A stretch of 64,000 nt of DNA from Kaistia defluvii (GCF_040548815.1 NZ_JBEPSM010000001.1:62001-126000); one strand, 5' to 3'; shown: positions 17,322 through 26,744, numbered from the stretch's first letter. The notes: a model not told the origin generated them from the letters alone. Program-made: numbers and translations.

Positions 17322-18461
17322 CTAGAACAGGCTGAGCTGCGCCGGGGCCTCGCGAGGTGGGGAAAACAGGTCCGTGCGAAGCTTCAGGTGGCGGCGGTTC
17401 AGCCCGAGGCGCTGCGCCGCGATCTCGAAGCGGCGGCCGATCTGCCAGGCATAGGGGCCTTCGCCCTTCTGCCGCTTGCCGAACTCCGAATCGTAATCCT
17501 TGCCGCCGCGCATCGAGCGCAGGACCGAGAGGACATGGCGGAAGCGGTCGGGATAGTGGCGCAGCAGCCATTCCTTGAAGATCTCGCTCACCTCGAGCGG
17601 CAGGCGCAGGATCACATAACCGGCTTCCGTCGCCCCGGCGGCGACGGCGGCGTCGAGAATGCGCTCGATCTCCGAATCATTGAGGGCGGGAATGACCGGG
17701 GCGACCAGGACGCCGACGGGGACGCCGGCATCCGCCAGGCCGCGCAGCGCGTCGAGCCGGCGGCCGGGCGTGGCGGCGCGCGGCTCCATCGTGCGCGCCA
17801 GCTGGCGGTCGAGCGTCGTGATCGACAGCGCCACCTTGGCCAAGCCGCGCTCCGCCATCCGCCCGAGAATGTCGACGTCGCGCAGCACCAGCGCCGACTT
17901 CGTCACGATGCCGACGGGATGGTTGAAGTGGTCCAGAACCTCGAGGATGTCACGCATCATCCGGTGCTGCCGCTCGATCGGCTGATACGGGTCAGTATTG
18001 GTCCCGATGGCGATCGTGCGCGGCTTGTAGCCGGGGTCGGAAAGCTCCTTTTCCAGCAGCTTGGCGGCGTCCGGCTTGTAGAAAAGCTTCGATTCGAAAT
18101 CGAGCCCCGGCGACAGGCCCATATAGGCGTGCGTCGGCCGGGCGAAGCAGTAGGAGCAGCCATGCTCGCAGCCGCGATAGGGGTTGATCGACCGGTCGAA
18201 GGCGAGATCCGGCGAATCGTTTCGCGTGATGATCGTCTTCGCCTTCTCCGGCATCACTTCCGTCTTGAACGGCGGCAGTTCATCCAGGGTCTGCCAGCCA
18301 TCGTCGAAGGGGATGGACTGGAATTTTTCAAAGCGCCCAGAGCTGTTGCTCTGGGCGCCCCGTCCGCGTCGACGGTCAGGATCGATCGACGCGGCATGGG
18401 TCTGGTCCGTCGACAGGAGCAGCGGGTCGAGATGCGGGGGGAGGGAGCGGGCGAGCGACAT
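17322..18461 (-). CDS. PA0069-family radical SAM protein
   Basis: A 379-residue protein related to spore photoproduct lyase-like radical SAM enzymes. The cluster motif is C-E-H-G-C-S-Y-C (C98, C102 and C105), followed by FARPTHAY. An N-terminal RRRGRGAQSN patch precedes the motif SINPYRGCEHGC characteristic of the PA0069 family. The reaction is unknown. Three in-frame ATGs lie within 12 codons; 18461 is chosen because it begins MSLARSLPP, but 18473 or 18497 is possible, as no clear ribosome site decides. Confidence 0.85.
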   Translation of the reverse strand: MSLARSLPPHLDPLLLSTDQTHAASIDPDRRRGRGAQSNSSGRFEKFQSIPFDDGWQTLDELPPFKTEVMPEKAKTIITRNDSPDLAFDRSINPYRGCEHGCSYCFARPTHAYMGLSPGLDFESKLFYKPDAAKLLEKELSDPGYKPRTIAIGTNTDPYQPIERQHRMMRDILEVLDHFNHPVGIVTKSALVLRDVDILGRMAERGLAKVALSITTLDRQLARTMEPRAATPGRRLDALRGLADAGVPVGVLVAPVIPALNDSEIERILDAAVAAGATEAGYVILRLPLEVSEIFKEWLLRHYPDRFRHVLSVLRSMRGGKDYDSEFGKRQKGEGPYAWQIGRRFEIAAQRLGLNRRHLKLRTDLFSPPREAPAQLSLF

Positions 18462-18571
18462 GCAACGATTCATACGCTCACAGCGGGAACAAAACAAGAA
18501 CGTTATGTCTTGCGACGCAACGTCTCGGTGGATTCGTCTCGCAGTCGCAAAAAACTCGGTTTAAGATCGAA

Positions 18572-19168
18572 ATGATGATCAGCGTGATCCTTTCCACTCA
18601 CAATGATGAAATGGCGTTGGCGCATGCGCTGGCGGCACTGGTCCCGGCTGCGGCCGATGGCATGGTGCGCGAAGTGATCGTGGTCGATGCGCGCTCGACG
18701 GACGACACGCTGGCGGTCGCGGATGCGGCCGGCTGCAAGATCCTCCCCGGTACCGGCGATCGCGGCGCGGACCTGGCGGCGGGCGCCGCCAAGGCGCGTT
18801 CCGACTGGCTGCTGTTCCTGTCGCCCGACGTGATGCTGGAGCCCGGCTGGCAGCGCGAGGCGCGCGACTTCATCGATCGTCTGGCGATGTCGGGGGCAGG
18901 GGCCAATCGCGCCGCCTCGTTCCGTCATGCCAATGCCGGCTTCGGCTGGCGGGCGCGGCTGTCGGAAATCCGTGCCTCGGTTCGCTCGCGCCTGTTCGCG
19001 TCGCCCTCGCGCATGGAAGGGCTTCTGGTCTCGGCCAGCCTCTACCGCACGGTCGGCGGCCATCGGGCCAGGCCCGGCAATGTCGACGGCGATTTAGCCC
19101 GTCGCATCGGGCGGGCCCGGCTGTCCTTCCTGCGGTCGCGTGCCGTGTCGCGCGCAGCGGTCGCATGA
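18572..19168 (+). CDS. Short GT-A glycosyltransferase-like protein
   Basis: A 198-residue protein opening with ISVILSTHNDEMALAHAL and EVIVVDARSTDDT, the nucleotide-binding start of family 2 glycosyltransferases, then a region DWLLFLSPDVMLEPGW in the place of the DxD metal site (S-P-D). It lacks a C-terminal membrane region. Being short and with an altered DxD it may be a specialised or weakly active member. The gene abuts moaB: its stop ends at 19168 and the moaB stop begins at 19169 on the other strand. Confidence 0.75.
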   Translation: MMISVILSTHNDEMALAHALAALVPAAADGMVREVIVVDARSTDDTLAVADAAGCKILPGTGDRGADLAAGAAKARSDWLLFLSPDVMLEPGWQREARDFIDRLAMSGAGANRAASFRHANAGFGWRARLSEIRASVRSRLFASPSRMEGLLVSASLYRTVGGHRARPGNVDGDLARRIGRARLSFLRSRAVSRAAVA

Positions 19169-19723
19169 TCAGCCCTTCAGCTTGCCGCGCTTCAGGTGTT
19201 CGTCCAGGCGGGGCATGATCTCGACGAAATTGCAGGGCCGGCTGCGATAGTCGAACTGCACGCGGATAATCCCGTCCCAGGCATCCTTGCAGGCGCCGGG
19301 CGATCCCGGAATGGCGAAGATGAAGGTCGAGTTGGCGACGCCGGCCGTGGCGCGCGACTGGATTGTGGACGTGCCGATCTTGTCGTAGCTGATCCGGTGA
19401 AAGACGGCGGAGAAGCCGTCCATCCGCTTTTCGAACAAGGGCTCGACGGCGTCCGGCGTGATGTCGCGGCCGGTGAAGCCGGTTCCGCCCGTTGTAATGA
19501 TCACGTCGATCTCGGGGTCCTCGATCCAGCAGGTGACGATGGTCCGGATCTCGTCGATGTCATCGGGAACGATCGCGCGCACGGACAGGATATGGCCGGC
19601 CTCCAGGATGCGGTCGGCCAGGATCTTGCCGGACTTGTCGTCCTCCAGCGAGCGCGTGTCCGAGACGGTCAGCACGGCGAAGCGGACGGCAATGAAGGGG
19701 AGGCTCTCGTCGGGCGTGGCCAT
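19169..19723 (-). CDS. moaB: Molybdenum cofactor biosynthesis protein B
   Basis: A 184-residue MoaB/MogA-fold protein that adenylylates molybdopterin or related intermediates. Recognisable elements are the N-terminal VLTVSDTRSLEDDKSG, the pterin-binding IITTGGTGFTGRDITPDA and FAIPGSPGACKDAW. The start at 19723 (MATPDESLPF) fits relatives; in-frame sequence upstream is not coding-like. The gene stands alone, without other moa genes nearby. Confidence 0.93.
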   Translation of the reverse strand: MATPDESLPFIAVRFAVLTVSDTRSLEDDKSGKILADRILEAGHILSVRAIVPDDIDEIRTIVTCWIEDPEIDVIITTGGTGFTGRDITPDAVEPLFEKRMDGFSAVFHRISYDKIGTSTIQSRATAGVANSTFIFAIPGSPGACKDAWDGIIRVQFDYRSRPCNFVEIMPRLDEHLKRGKLKG

Positions 19724-19791
19724 GGCTGGATCCTCGGTCGCATGTCTCGGGACCAGACATAGACCGCGCCGGGCGGAGAGGATAGTGGCGG

Positions 19792-20706
19792 CTAGGACGC
19801 AGCCGTCCGGGTCGAGACGACCCACCATGCGGGATGATCGGCGCGTATCCGCGCGGCGGCCCGGTCCACGCTGGCGGCATCGGGGAAAAGTCCAAAGACT
19901 GTGGCGCCGGACCCTGACATTCGCGCCAGCAAACATCCCGGCTCGGCCTCGACCCTGGCGATCACATCGGCGATTGGCGGCAGGGCCGCGATGGCCGGGG
20001 CCTCGAGGTCATTGCGCGTCGCGCGAAGCCATTCCGCCACTGCGGCACTATCGGCGAAGGCGGAGGGAATAGGCGGAAGCGCCGGATTGTTGGCCCGTTC
20101 GAGCCGCTTGAAGACGGCCGGCGTCGAGACGGCGATGCCGGGGTTCACCAGCAGCATCGGCAGGGCGGGCAGGCCGGGCACCGGCTCGAGGATCTCGCCA
20201 ATGCCGCTGGCGCGCGCCGGCGTCGAGAGCAGGCACATCGGCACGTCGGCGCCAAGCGATGCCGCGAGGGCCGCAAGCTCGCTGGCGCGCGCGTCGGGGA
20301 GGGGAGATATCGCGCCCAGCAGGCGGAGCGTTGCCGCCGCGTCGGCCGATCCGCCGCCGATCCCGGATGCGACGGGCAGCCGCTTGGTAAGGCGCAGGGC
20401 CAGGCCGTCGATACGGCCGCCGGCCGCGGCATGGACGCGCGCAGCCCGCAGGACGAGATTGTCCGGCTCGATTGCGAGACCAGACGCGAATGGACCCTGG
20501 ATGGCGAGGGAAGGTTCGGTGGCGGCCGGGTCGGCGATCGCCTCGATGGTGTCGCCGATCGCCGCGAACGCAACGAGGCTGTCCAGGCGATGATAGCCAT
20601 CGGCGCGCCGGCCGGTGACGTGCAAGGCGAGATTGACCTTCGCCGGAGCGAAGGCCGATCCGAGCGCGGAGCCGGGCTCGGCGCCGCTCCGGTCGTCTGC
20701 GGTCAC
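19792..20706 (-). CDS. ispE: 4-diphosphocytidyl-2-C-methyl-D-erythritol kinase
   Basis: IspE phosphorylates CDP-methylerythritol in the non-mevalonate isoprenoid pathway. The 304-residue GHMP kinase has APAKVNLALHVTGRRADGYH near the N-terminus, the ATP loop LPVASGIGGGSADAAA and the C-terminal MSGSGATVFGLF. The start codon GTG (20704-20706) overlaps the TGA of the upstream TPR gene as GTGA, so translation of the two is probably coupled. A polyprenyl diphosphate synthase gene two genes upstream uses the same pathway products. Confidence 0.95.
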   Translation of the reverse strand: MTADDRSGAEPGSALGSAFAPAKVNLALHVTGRRADGYHRLDSLVAFAAIGDTIEAIADPAATEPSLAIQGPFASGLAIEPDNLVLRAARVHAAAGGRIDGLALRLTKRLPVASGIGGGSADAAATLRLLGAISPLPDARASELAALAASLGADVPMCLLSTPARASGIGEILEPVPGLPALPMLLVNPGIAVSTPAVFKRLERANNPALPPIPSAFADSAAVAEWLRATRNDLEAPAIAALPPIADVIARVEAEPGCLLARMSGSGATVFGLFPDAASVDRAAARIRADHPAWWVVSTRTAAS

Positions 20707-22742
20707 TGCGCCGTGTCGAACTGCGGAATGTCGATGACCAGGCCCGGAACGATGACGTTCGGGTTGGGCAGCTTGTCACGGTTGGCGTCGATCAGCCGGC
20801 TGTAGAGCTCGCCGTCGCCATAGACCTTGAGCGCAATCTTCCACAGGCTGTCGCCGGCGCTGATCGTGATCCGGCTCGGACCCTCGGCATGCGGCGAAGC
20901 TGTCTTGTCGGTAGCGGAATCTGCCTTGGCGGGCTCCGGCTTGGCCGACTCGGTCTTTGCCGCGTCGCCCTTGGCTGCGTCGCCGCCAGGGGCAGCCGCG
21001 GCCTTCTCTTCGGCTTCGACCTTGTCGAGCCCCTTGGCCAGCTTGGCGAGGATACGCGCCTTGTCGGCCGGCTCGGGGTTCAGGTCGCGCGCATGCGCCC
21101 ACTGGAACGTCGCTTCGAGCTTGCGCCCGACCTTCCAGTAAGCGTCGCCGAGATGGTCGTTGATGGTGGCGTCGTCGGCCTTGATCGTGATGGCGCGCTC
21201 GAGCTGGGCAACCGCCTCCTCGAACTTGTTCTGCTTGTAGTAGGCCCAGCCCAGGCTATCGACGATGTAGCCGTCATTCGGGCGCAGCTCGACCGCCTTC
21301 TTGATCATGTCGGTGGCGCGGTCGAGATTGAGGCCGCGATCGATCCAGCTATAGCCGAGATAGTTCAGTACCTGCGGCTCTTCCGGGGTGATTTCCAGCG
21401 CCTTGAGGAAATCGGCCTCGGCCTTCTGCCATTGCTGCGCGCGCTCATAGGCGATGCCGCGGAAATAGTAGATCAGCCAGTTGCGGGGATTGTCCTCGGT
21501 GATCGCATCGATCGCCCGGGTATAGAGCTTGGCCGCCTCGTCATAGCGCTTGGCCGTGCGGTTGATCGTCGCCAGGGTGGTCAGGGCGTCGATGTCGCGC
21601 GGGTTGGCGGCGATCAGGCTCTTGAGGCGCTTGATGGCCAGGTCCGGCTTGCCGGCCGCGTCGAGGCTGAGTGCGACCTGGAGGTCGGCATTGCGCCGCA
21701 GCGGCGAGGTCTTGGGGACCTTGTCGAAGATCGGGATCGAGCGCTCGAAGCGCTGCGCGTTCTGCGTCAGGTCGCCGAGCGCCATGATCACGAGTTCGTT
21801 GGTCGGCTGCAGGTAGTTCGCCAGACGCAGATAGATCGTCGCCAAGTCGGCGCCGCCATTCTCGCTGCCGATCGCCGAGCCGAGACCGTAGAGGACTTCG
21901 CCGGCGCCTTCCTGGGCGTTGCGCACCATCGGGGCGGGCTTCCGGCCGGAAGCGACGTCCTTCTGCAGCGCGGCGACCAGCGGGTGGCCAACGCTGTTCT
22001 GGGTAAAGCGGTCGAGCGCCTGCTTCGCCTCGTCGATCTTGCCGGCCCTCGCCATCATCCGGGCATAGGCTTCGGTGACGCGCAGCGAGCCGCCTTCGGC
22101 CTCATAGGCGGCGGTGATCGCCTTGAGCGCCGCGTCGGTGCGGCCGGCATTCTCGTTGATCAGCGCGATGTTGAAATTCTTGAACACCGAATACCATTCG
22201 GGGCCTTGCAGCGTCTCGACGATCTTGAGCGCCGCGTCGGTCTCGCCCTGGCCCTGCGCCGCCCAGGCCGAAAGCAGGCCGGACGAGATGTTGGCGAGGG
22301 GGCCGCGCTCGCTCTTGCCGAGATGCTTGCCGGCTTCGGCGAATTTCTTCGACTTGAGCGCCTTCACGCCGAGGACCATCTGGCCCATGCGCATTTCGGG
22401 GTTCAGCTCGACCAGCCGTTCGGCCAGCGGGATGGCCCGGTCAATATGGCCATTGGCGATCAGCAGCGTGAAGGTCCGCTCCATCAGGATCGGATTGTCC
22501 GGATCCTGGCTCAGCGCCTCCTCGAACAGCGCGGTCGCCGAATCGTAGTCCTGGGCGGAGATTGCGCTCAAAGCGGCCAGGTAGCTGCCCGTCAGCGTGG
22601 GCATCGCGTCGTCGAGCAAGTCGGACACGGACGTCTCGGCCCGGGCCGCCGCGCCGGCCAGAAGGCTGGTGCTGGCGAGCAGGGCAAGGCAGATGGCCGC
22701 GGAGCGAAGCGGGCGGACAAGGGAAGGCAGCGTGCGGCGCAT
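20703..22742 (-). CDS. Exported TPR-repeat protein with C-terminal LysM
   Basis: A 679-residue protein with a signal peptide (residues 1-35, ending ARAETS). At least ten tetratricopeptide-like helical pairs span about 40-570, including canonical units such as LNYLGYSWIDRGLNLDRA. An Ala/Lys/Glu/Asp linker leads to a LysM domain at the C-terminus (ISAGDSLWKIALKVYGDG). It therefore likely sits in the periplasm, bound to peptidoglycan, as a scaffold. Rhizobial genomes commonly have such a TPR gene upstream of ispE. The start at 22742 (MRRTLPSLVRP) is chosen because it opens the signal peptide. Confidence 0.88.
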   Translation of the reverse strand: MRRTLPSLVRPLRSAAICLALLASTSLLAGAAARAETSVSDLLDDAMPTLTGSYLAALSAISAQDYDSATALFEEALSQDPDNPILMERTFTLLIANGHIDRAIPLAERLVELNPEMRMGQMVLGVKALKSKKFAEAGKHLGKSERGPLANISSGLLSAWAAQGQGETDAALKIVETLQGPEWYSVFKNFNIALINENAGRTDAALKAITAAYEAEGGSLRVTEAYARMMARAGKIDEAKQALDRFTQNSVGHPLVAALQKDVASGRKPAPMVRNAQEGAGEVLYGLGSAIGSENGGADLATIYLRLANYLQPTNELVIMALGDLTQNAQRFERSIPIFDKVPKTSPLRRNADLQVALSLDAAGKPDLAIKRLKSLIAANPRDIDALTTLATINRTAKRYDEAAKLYTRAIDAITEDNPRNWLIYYFRGIAYERAQQWQKAEADFLKALEITPEEPQVLNYLGYSWIDRGLNLDRATDMIKKAVELRPNDGYIVDSLGWAYYKQNKFEEAVAQLERAITIKADDATINDHLGDAYWKVGRKLEATFQWAHARDLNPEPADKARILAKLAKGLDKVEAEEKAAAAPGGDAAKGDAAKTESAKPEPAKADSATDKTASPHAEGPSRITISAGDSLWKIALKVYGDGELYSRLIDANRDKLPNPNVIVPGLVIDIPQFDTAQ

Positions 22743-22887
22743 CGAAATCCTGTCTGATACCCAGTGTTGGTATAGAACCTCGATCCCGAGGCTGGCCAAA
22801 GAGGATGGCGCTTTTGCGACCACCCCGCAACCCGTGGCGAATGAACTCATGGCAGCCGGGGCGCTACGCGTTCCCTCGCCACGTTCG

Positions 22888-23907
22888 TCAGTGCGCCCGC
22901 TCGATGCAAAAGTCGATGACTTCCAGCAGCGAGGACTTCCAGCCGCTGTCCGGGAAGGTGGCTAGCGCGTCGCGCGCGACCGAGCCAAAATGGCGGGCGC
23001 GCTCGATCGTCTCGTCGATGGTCTTGTGCGAGCGAAGCAGCGCGATTGCTTTTTCCAGATCGCCGTCCTGGATGTCGCCCTTTTCGAGCGTACGCTGCCA
23101 GAAGGCACGCTCGGCTTCCGAGCCGCGCCGATAGGCCAGCACGACCGGAAGCGTGATCTTGCCCTCGCGGAAATCGTCGCCGACCTTCTTGCCGAGCTCG
23201 GCCGAGTTGCCGCCATAGTCGAGCGCATCGTCGATCAGCTGGAAGGCGAGGCCGAGATTGGTGCCGTAGGAGCGGAAGGCGGCGCGGGCATCGCGGCCCT
23301 TGTCGGCGATGATCGGACCCACTTCGGCAGCGGCCGAGAACAGCGCCGCCGTCTTGGCCTTGATCACGGCCAGATATTCGTCTTCGGTCGTCGCCATGTT
23401 CTTGGCGGCCGAGAGCTGCATCACTTCGCCCTCGGCAATCACCGTGGCGGCAGCCGAGAGGACGTCGAGCGCGTCGAGCGAGCCTACCTCGACCATCATG
23501 CGGAAGGCCTGGCCGAGCAGGAAGTCGCCGACCAGCACGCTGGCCTGGTTGCCCCAGACCATCCGCGCCGTCTGCTTGCCGCGCCGCAATTCGCTCTCGT
23601 CGACGACGTCGTCGTGCAGCAGCGTCGCCGTATGCATGAACTCGACGCTGGCCGCGAGCTTCACATGCGCATCGCCGTGATAGCCGGACATGCGCGCCGC
23701 CGCGAGCGTCAGCATCGGGCGCAGGCGCTTGCCGCCGGAGGAAATAAGATGCTGGGCGACCTCGGGGATCATCTCCACATCAGATCCGGCCTTGGACAGG
23801 ATGATCTGGTTCACCAGATCCATGTCGGCCGATACTAGCGCGACGAGAGGCTCGATCCGGGCTGCGCCCTTCTTCTTGCTCTCGTCGAGCGGAACTACCA
23901 ATCCCAC
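22888..23907 (-). CDS. Long-chain polyprenyl diphosphate synthase
   Basis: A 339-residue E-type prenyltransferase that likely makes the octa- or decaprenyl tail of ubiquinone. The first aspartate-rich motif is DDVVD (99-103) with ELRRGKQTAR after it; the second is LIDDALDYGG near residue 225. The start GTG at 23907 (GLVVPLDESKKK) matches relatives and has GGAG ten bases upstream; the ATG 24 codons earlier adds non-homologous residues. It is divergent from the DUF2007 gene. Confidence 0.93.
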   Translation of the reverse strand: MGLVVPLDESKKKGAARIEPLVALVSADMDLVNQIILSKAGSDVEMIPEVAQHLISSGGKRLRPMLTLAAARMSGYHGDAHVKLAASVEFMHTATLLHDDVVDESELRRGKQTARMVWGNQASVLVGDFLLGQAFRMMVEVGSLDALDVLSAAATVIAEGEVMQLSAAKNMATTEDEYLAVIKAKTAALFSAAAEVGPIIADKGRDARAAFRSYGTNLGLAFQLIDDALDYGGNSAELGKKVGDDFREGKITLPVVLAYRRGSEAERAFWQRTLEKGDIQDGDLEKAIALLRSHKTIDETIERARHFGSVARDALATFPDSGWKSSLLEVIDFCIERAH

Positions 23908-24133
23908 GGGCAACGCTCCCGGTTCGCCTCTGTTTCGCGGGGGACAATAGGGGGCGAGCGGGATCGGAACAAGTGACACGATGGCTCACGCAGGCAACCA
24001 AGTCGCCGATTGCGGCTTTTCTTGCTGCGATGCAGGACGAACGTTGCGACGATGCCAGCCGCATTGCTGCCAGGCCCGGCCGGCCTTAGGCTTGGCGAGA
24101 CGGTATATCGCCGTCGACAACCCTTGAGGGGAC

Positions 24134-24361
24134 ATGGAAGAACTCATCCGTACCAACGACATCGTCATGATTTCCTTCGTCGAAGCCCTGCTGCGGGATG
24201 CCGGCATCGAGCATATGGTCGTCGACCAGAACATGAGCGTCATGGAAGGTTCGCTCGGCGTGCTGCCGCGCCGCGTCCTCGTCCTCGCCGAGGAGATGGC
24301 GGATGCACGCCAGTTGCTGACCGACGCCGGTGTCGGTGGCGAACTGCCGGAGGAACGCTAG
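24134..24361 (+). CDS. DUF2007 domain protein
   Basis: A 75-residue protein. MEELIRTNDIVMISFVEALLRDAGI and the LPRRVLVLAEEMADARQLL end match the DUF2007 'putative signal transducing protein' family, a small ferredoxin-like fold of unknown role. It has a GAGGGGAC ribosome site. Three bases separate it from the methyltransferase gene that follows, so they are co-transcribed. Confidence 0.88.
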   Translation: MEELIRTNDIVMISFVEALLRDAGIEHMVVDQNMSVMEGSLGVLPRRVLVLAEEMADARQLLTDAGVGGELPEER

Positions 24362-24364
24362 GCG

Positions 24365-25195
24365 ATGCTCGACGTGCCGCTTGAGACGACGGTCGACGCC
24401 TTCTTGGGCGGCATGGTGGAGGCGATCCAGCCGGCGCGCGGTCATCACCGCTCCGGGCTCGACGCGGTCATCCTTGCGGCCGCGATGGGTGCCGTCGCGC
24501 GCGGCCGCATCATCGACATGGGCGCGGGGGCCGGCGTCGCCGGCCTGTCGCTCGCGGCGCGGGCCCCGGGCGCCAGCTTGGTGCTGGCCGAACGCGAAGC
24601 GGAACTGTTGGCTTGCGCGGAGCGGGCCCTCAAGCGGCCGGCCAATGCCGGCTTCGCCGATCGGGTCGAGGTCGTCGGCGTGGATCTCCTGGCCGGCGAT
24701 GCCCGCAAGGCGGCGGCGCTGCTGCCGGAGAGCTTCGACCATGCGCTGATGAATCCGCCATTCCATGACAAGGGGCGCGTTCGAGCCTCGCCGGATGATT
24801 TCCGCGCCCGCGCGCATGTGCTGGAGGCGGGCGGGCTGGACGATTGGTTCCGCGCCGCCGCCGCGCTCGTCCGCCAGCAGGGGACGCTGGCCGCCATCCT
24901 GCCCGCCGACCGCCTGCCGGCGGTTCTGGCCGCCTGCGAGGGCCGGTTCGGTGGCCTGGCGGTCCTGCCGCTGCATCCGCGAGCCGGCGAACCGGCAAGC
25001 CGGGTTCTGGTCCGCGGCACCAAGGGCAGCCGGGCCGCCATGCGGCTTCTGCCGGGTCTCTTCCTGCACGGCAGCACCGGCTCCGCCTATCTGGCCGGCC
25101 CTGCCGCGATCCTGCGCGAGGGTGCGTCGATCGCCGATATCCATTCCGTCTGGTCCGACCCGCAATGGGGCGAGACCGCAACCCGTTCTTCGTGA
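24365..25195 (+). CDS. TrmN6-like N6-adenine methyltransferase
   Basis: A 276-residue SAM methyltransferase with motif I IIDMGAGAGVAGLSLAARAP and the catalytic NPPFHDKG (about residues 137-144), typical of amino-adenine methyltransferases. It resembles YfiC/TrmN6 (COG4123), which methylates A37 of tRNA1Val in E. coli. The same substrate in this organism is an inference. It is part of the DUF2007 / methyltransferase / S49 peptidase / small membrane protein run. Confidence 0.85.
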   Translation: MLDVPLETTVDAFLGGMVEAIQPARGHHRSGLDAVILAAAMGAVARGRIIDMGAGAGVAGLSLAARAPGASLVLAEREAELLACAERALKRPANAGFADRVEVVGVDLLAGDARKAAALLPESFDHALMNPPFHDKGRVRASPDDFRARAHVLEAGGLDDWFRAAAALVRQQGTLAAILPADRLPAVLAACEGRFGGLAVLPLHPRAGEPASRVLVRGTKGSRAAMRLLPGLFLHGSTGSAYLAGPAAILREGASIADIHSVWSDPQWGETATRSS

Positions 25196-25208
25196 AGGTC
25201 AGATCGCC

Positions 25209-26081
25209 GTGCTCCAGGATCTCAAAGCCTCGCTCTCCAGGGTTCTTCCCGCCCGCTTCCGCAAGGAAGAGGTGGTCGTCCCGGTGGTTCGCCTCTCGGG
25301 CGTCATCGGCGCCGTTTCCCAATTTCGCTCGGGCCTCACGCTCTCCAGCGTGGCGCCGCAGCTGGAGCGCGCCTTTGCGATGAAAAACGCGCCCGCGGTG
25401 GGGATCCTGATCAATTCGCCCGGCGGTTCGCCGGTGCAGTCGCATCTGATCTTCAAGCGCATCCGCGCGCTGGCGGAGGAGAACAAGAAGGAAGTCATCG
25501 TCGGGGTCGAGGATGTGGCCGCTTCCGGCGGCTACCTGATCGCGCTGGCCGGCGACGTCATCATCGTGGACCAGAGCTCGGTGGTGGGGTCGATCGGCGT
25601 GGTCTCGGCCGGGTTCGGTTTCGAGAAGCTGATCGAGAAGATCGGCATCGAGCGCCGCGTATACACGGCGGGAGAGAGCAAGGCGATGCTCGATCCGTTT
25701 AAGCCGGAGAAAGAGGCCGACATCCAGCATCTGAAGTCGTTGCAGCGCGACGTGCACGACATGTTCATCGACCTTGTCCGCGCCCGCCGGGGCGAGCGGC
25801 TCGCCGATGATCCGACGCTGTTTTCCGGCGCGTTCTGGTCGGGCACGCGAGGGCTGGAACTCGGCCTGATCGACCGGATCGGCGACCTGCGCTCCTATCT
25901 GCGCGGTCGTTTCGGCGACAAGATGCGCATGGTCCTGGTCGCGCCGAAGCGCGGCGTGTTGGCGCGGTTTGGCGGTGGTGGAGCCGGTGGCCTTGCCTCT
26001 GCCGCTATTGCGTCCAATATTGTGGACAGTGCGGTCTCGACGCTGGAGGAACGCGCCCATTGGAGCCGGTTCGGGCTCTAG
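25209..26081 (+). CDS. S49 family peptidase (SppA/SohB-like)
   Basis: A 290-residue single-domain S49 peptidase. ILINSPGGSPVQ forms the oxyanion loop, the nucleophile is probably S106 in VAASGGYL and the general base K158 in GESKAMLDPF. The SVVGSIGVV segment is also typical. An N-terminal membrane anchor is not obvious, in contrast to SohB. The GTG at 25209 starts the family homology; GAAGG lies 12 bases upstream. It follows the methyltransferase by 13 bp. Confidence 0.9.
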   Translation: MLQDLKASLSRVLPARFRKEEVVVPVVRLSGVIGAVSQFRSGLTLSSVAPQLERAFAMKNAPAVGILINSPGGSPVQSHLIFKRIRALAEENKKEVIVGVEDVAASGGYLIALAGDVIIVDQSSVVGSIGVVSAGFGFEKLIEKIGIERRVYTAGESKAMLDPFKPEKEADIQHLKSLQRDVHDMFIDLVRARRGERLADDPTLFSGAFWSGTRGLELGLIDRIGDLRSYLRGRFGDKMRMVLVAPKRGVLARFGGGGAGGLASAAIASNIVDSAVSTLEERAHWSRFGL

Positions 26082-26157
26082 GCGCAGGCCGGGTTTTCCC
26101 GGCATCGTTCAGCGGATGGATCGAGCGAGCCAAGGGCTCGACAGGGAAGGGATTGGG

Positions 26158-26349
26158 ATGATGCTGCAGGTTTTGATGTTGGCGCTTCTGGGCACGCTGG
26201 GCGTCATTACGGCCCGCACCCTGATGAAGTCGCGCGAACGCGTCGCGGTCCGGATGCGCGAAGCAGAGCGCGCCATGGCCAAGCGGCCGATGGCGACTCT
26301 GGTTCAGGATCCTGTGACCGGCATCTATCGTCCCAACGACCGCTACTAG
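26158..26349 (+). CDS. Small membrane protein, conserved hypothetical
   Basis: A 63-residue protein beginning with tandem ATGs. One membrane helix (LQVLMLALLGTLGVITAR) is followed by a basic stretch (KSRERVAVRMREAERAMAKR) and the ending LVQDPVTGIYRPNDRY. A small protein with a DPxTG(I/V)YRP end behind an S49 peptidase gene is, from memory, usual in Rhizobiales, but I know no function. GGGAAGG lies upstream. It is 76 bp downstream of the peptidase gene. Confidence 0.75.
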   Translation: MMLQVLMLALLGTLGVITARTLMKSRERVAVRMREAERAMAKRPMATLVQDPVTGIYRPNDRY

Positions 26350-26387
26350 ATCTCTCCGTAGCGAAGTCTTCGGTCAAAACCGACGTC

Positions 26388-26744
26388 TCAGAACAGCCGG
26401 CGAACCGCGCGCGTGTTGTTGGCGCATTTGCGCTCCGCGGCGTGGCGGGCGTTACGCGTAATTCCTTCGCAGCTGGAAGGCGACCGGTAGTTCGGATCGC
26501 TGTCGTTCGGGCAGACGCAGGCCATGGCCTGGACCAGGCAGCCCGACGGCATGTTGGCATAACCGTATTCGCCGCAGCTGGCCGAACGCATGCCGCCATC
26601 ACCGCCATCCGGTCCACCAGGAACGGTCGAGGACGGGGGCGTGCGGGAAGGCGCGGCGGTCTGGGCGATGGCCGGCGACAGGTCGGCCATGAACAGGCCG
26701 GCGATGGCAAAGGCGGCGATGGAAAGGGCGAGGCGTTTCGTCAT
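26388..26744 (-). CDS. Small secreted cysteine-containing protein
   Basis: A 118-residue protein with a clear signal peptide (MTKRLALSIAAFAIAGLFM, cleavage after SPAIAQ) and a mature part with cysteines: CGEYGYANMPSGC, then CVCPNDSDPNYRSPSSC and KC near the end. The start is decided by GGGAG ahead of 26744. Family unknown. The C-x-x-YGYAN-x-P-x-x-C motif recurs in the neighbouring secreted protein, which suggests the two are related or work together. Confidence 0.75.
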   Translation of the reverse strand: MTKRLALSIAAFAIAGLFMADLSPAIAQTAAPSRTPPSSTVPGGPDGGDGGMRSASCGEYGYANMPSGCLVQAMACVCPNDSDPNYRSPSSCEGITRNARHAAERKCANNTRAVRRLF

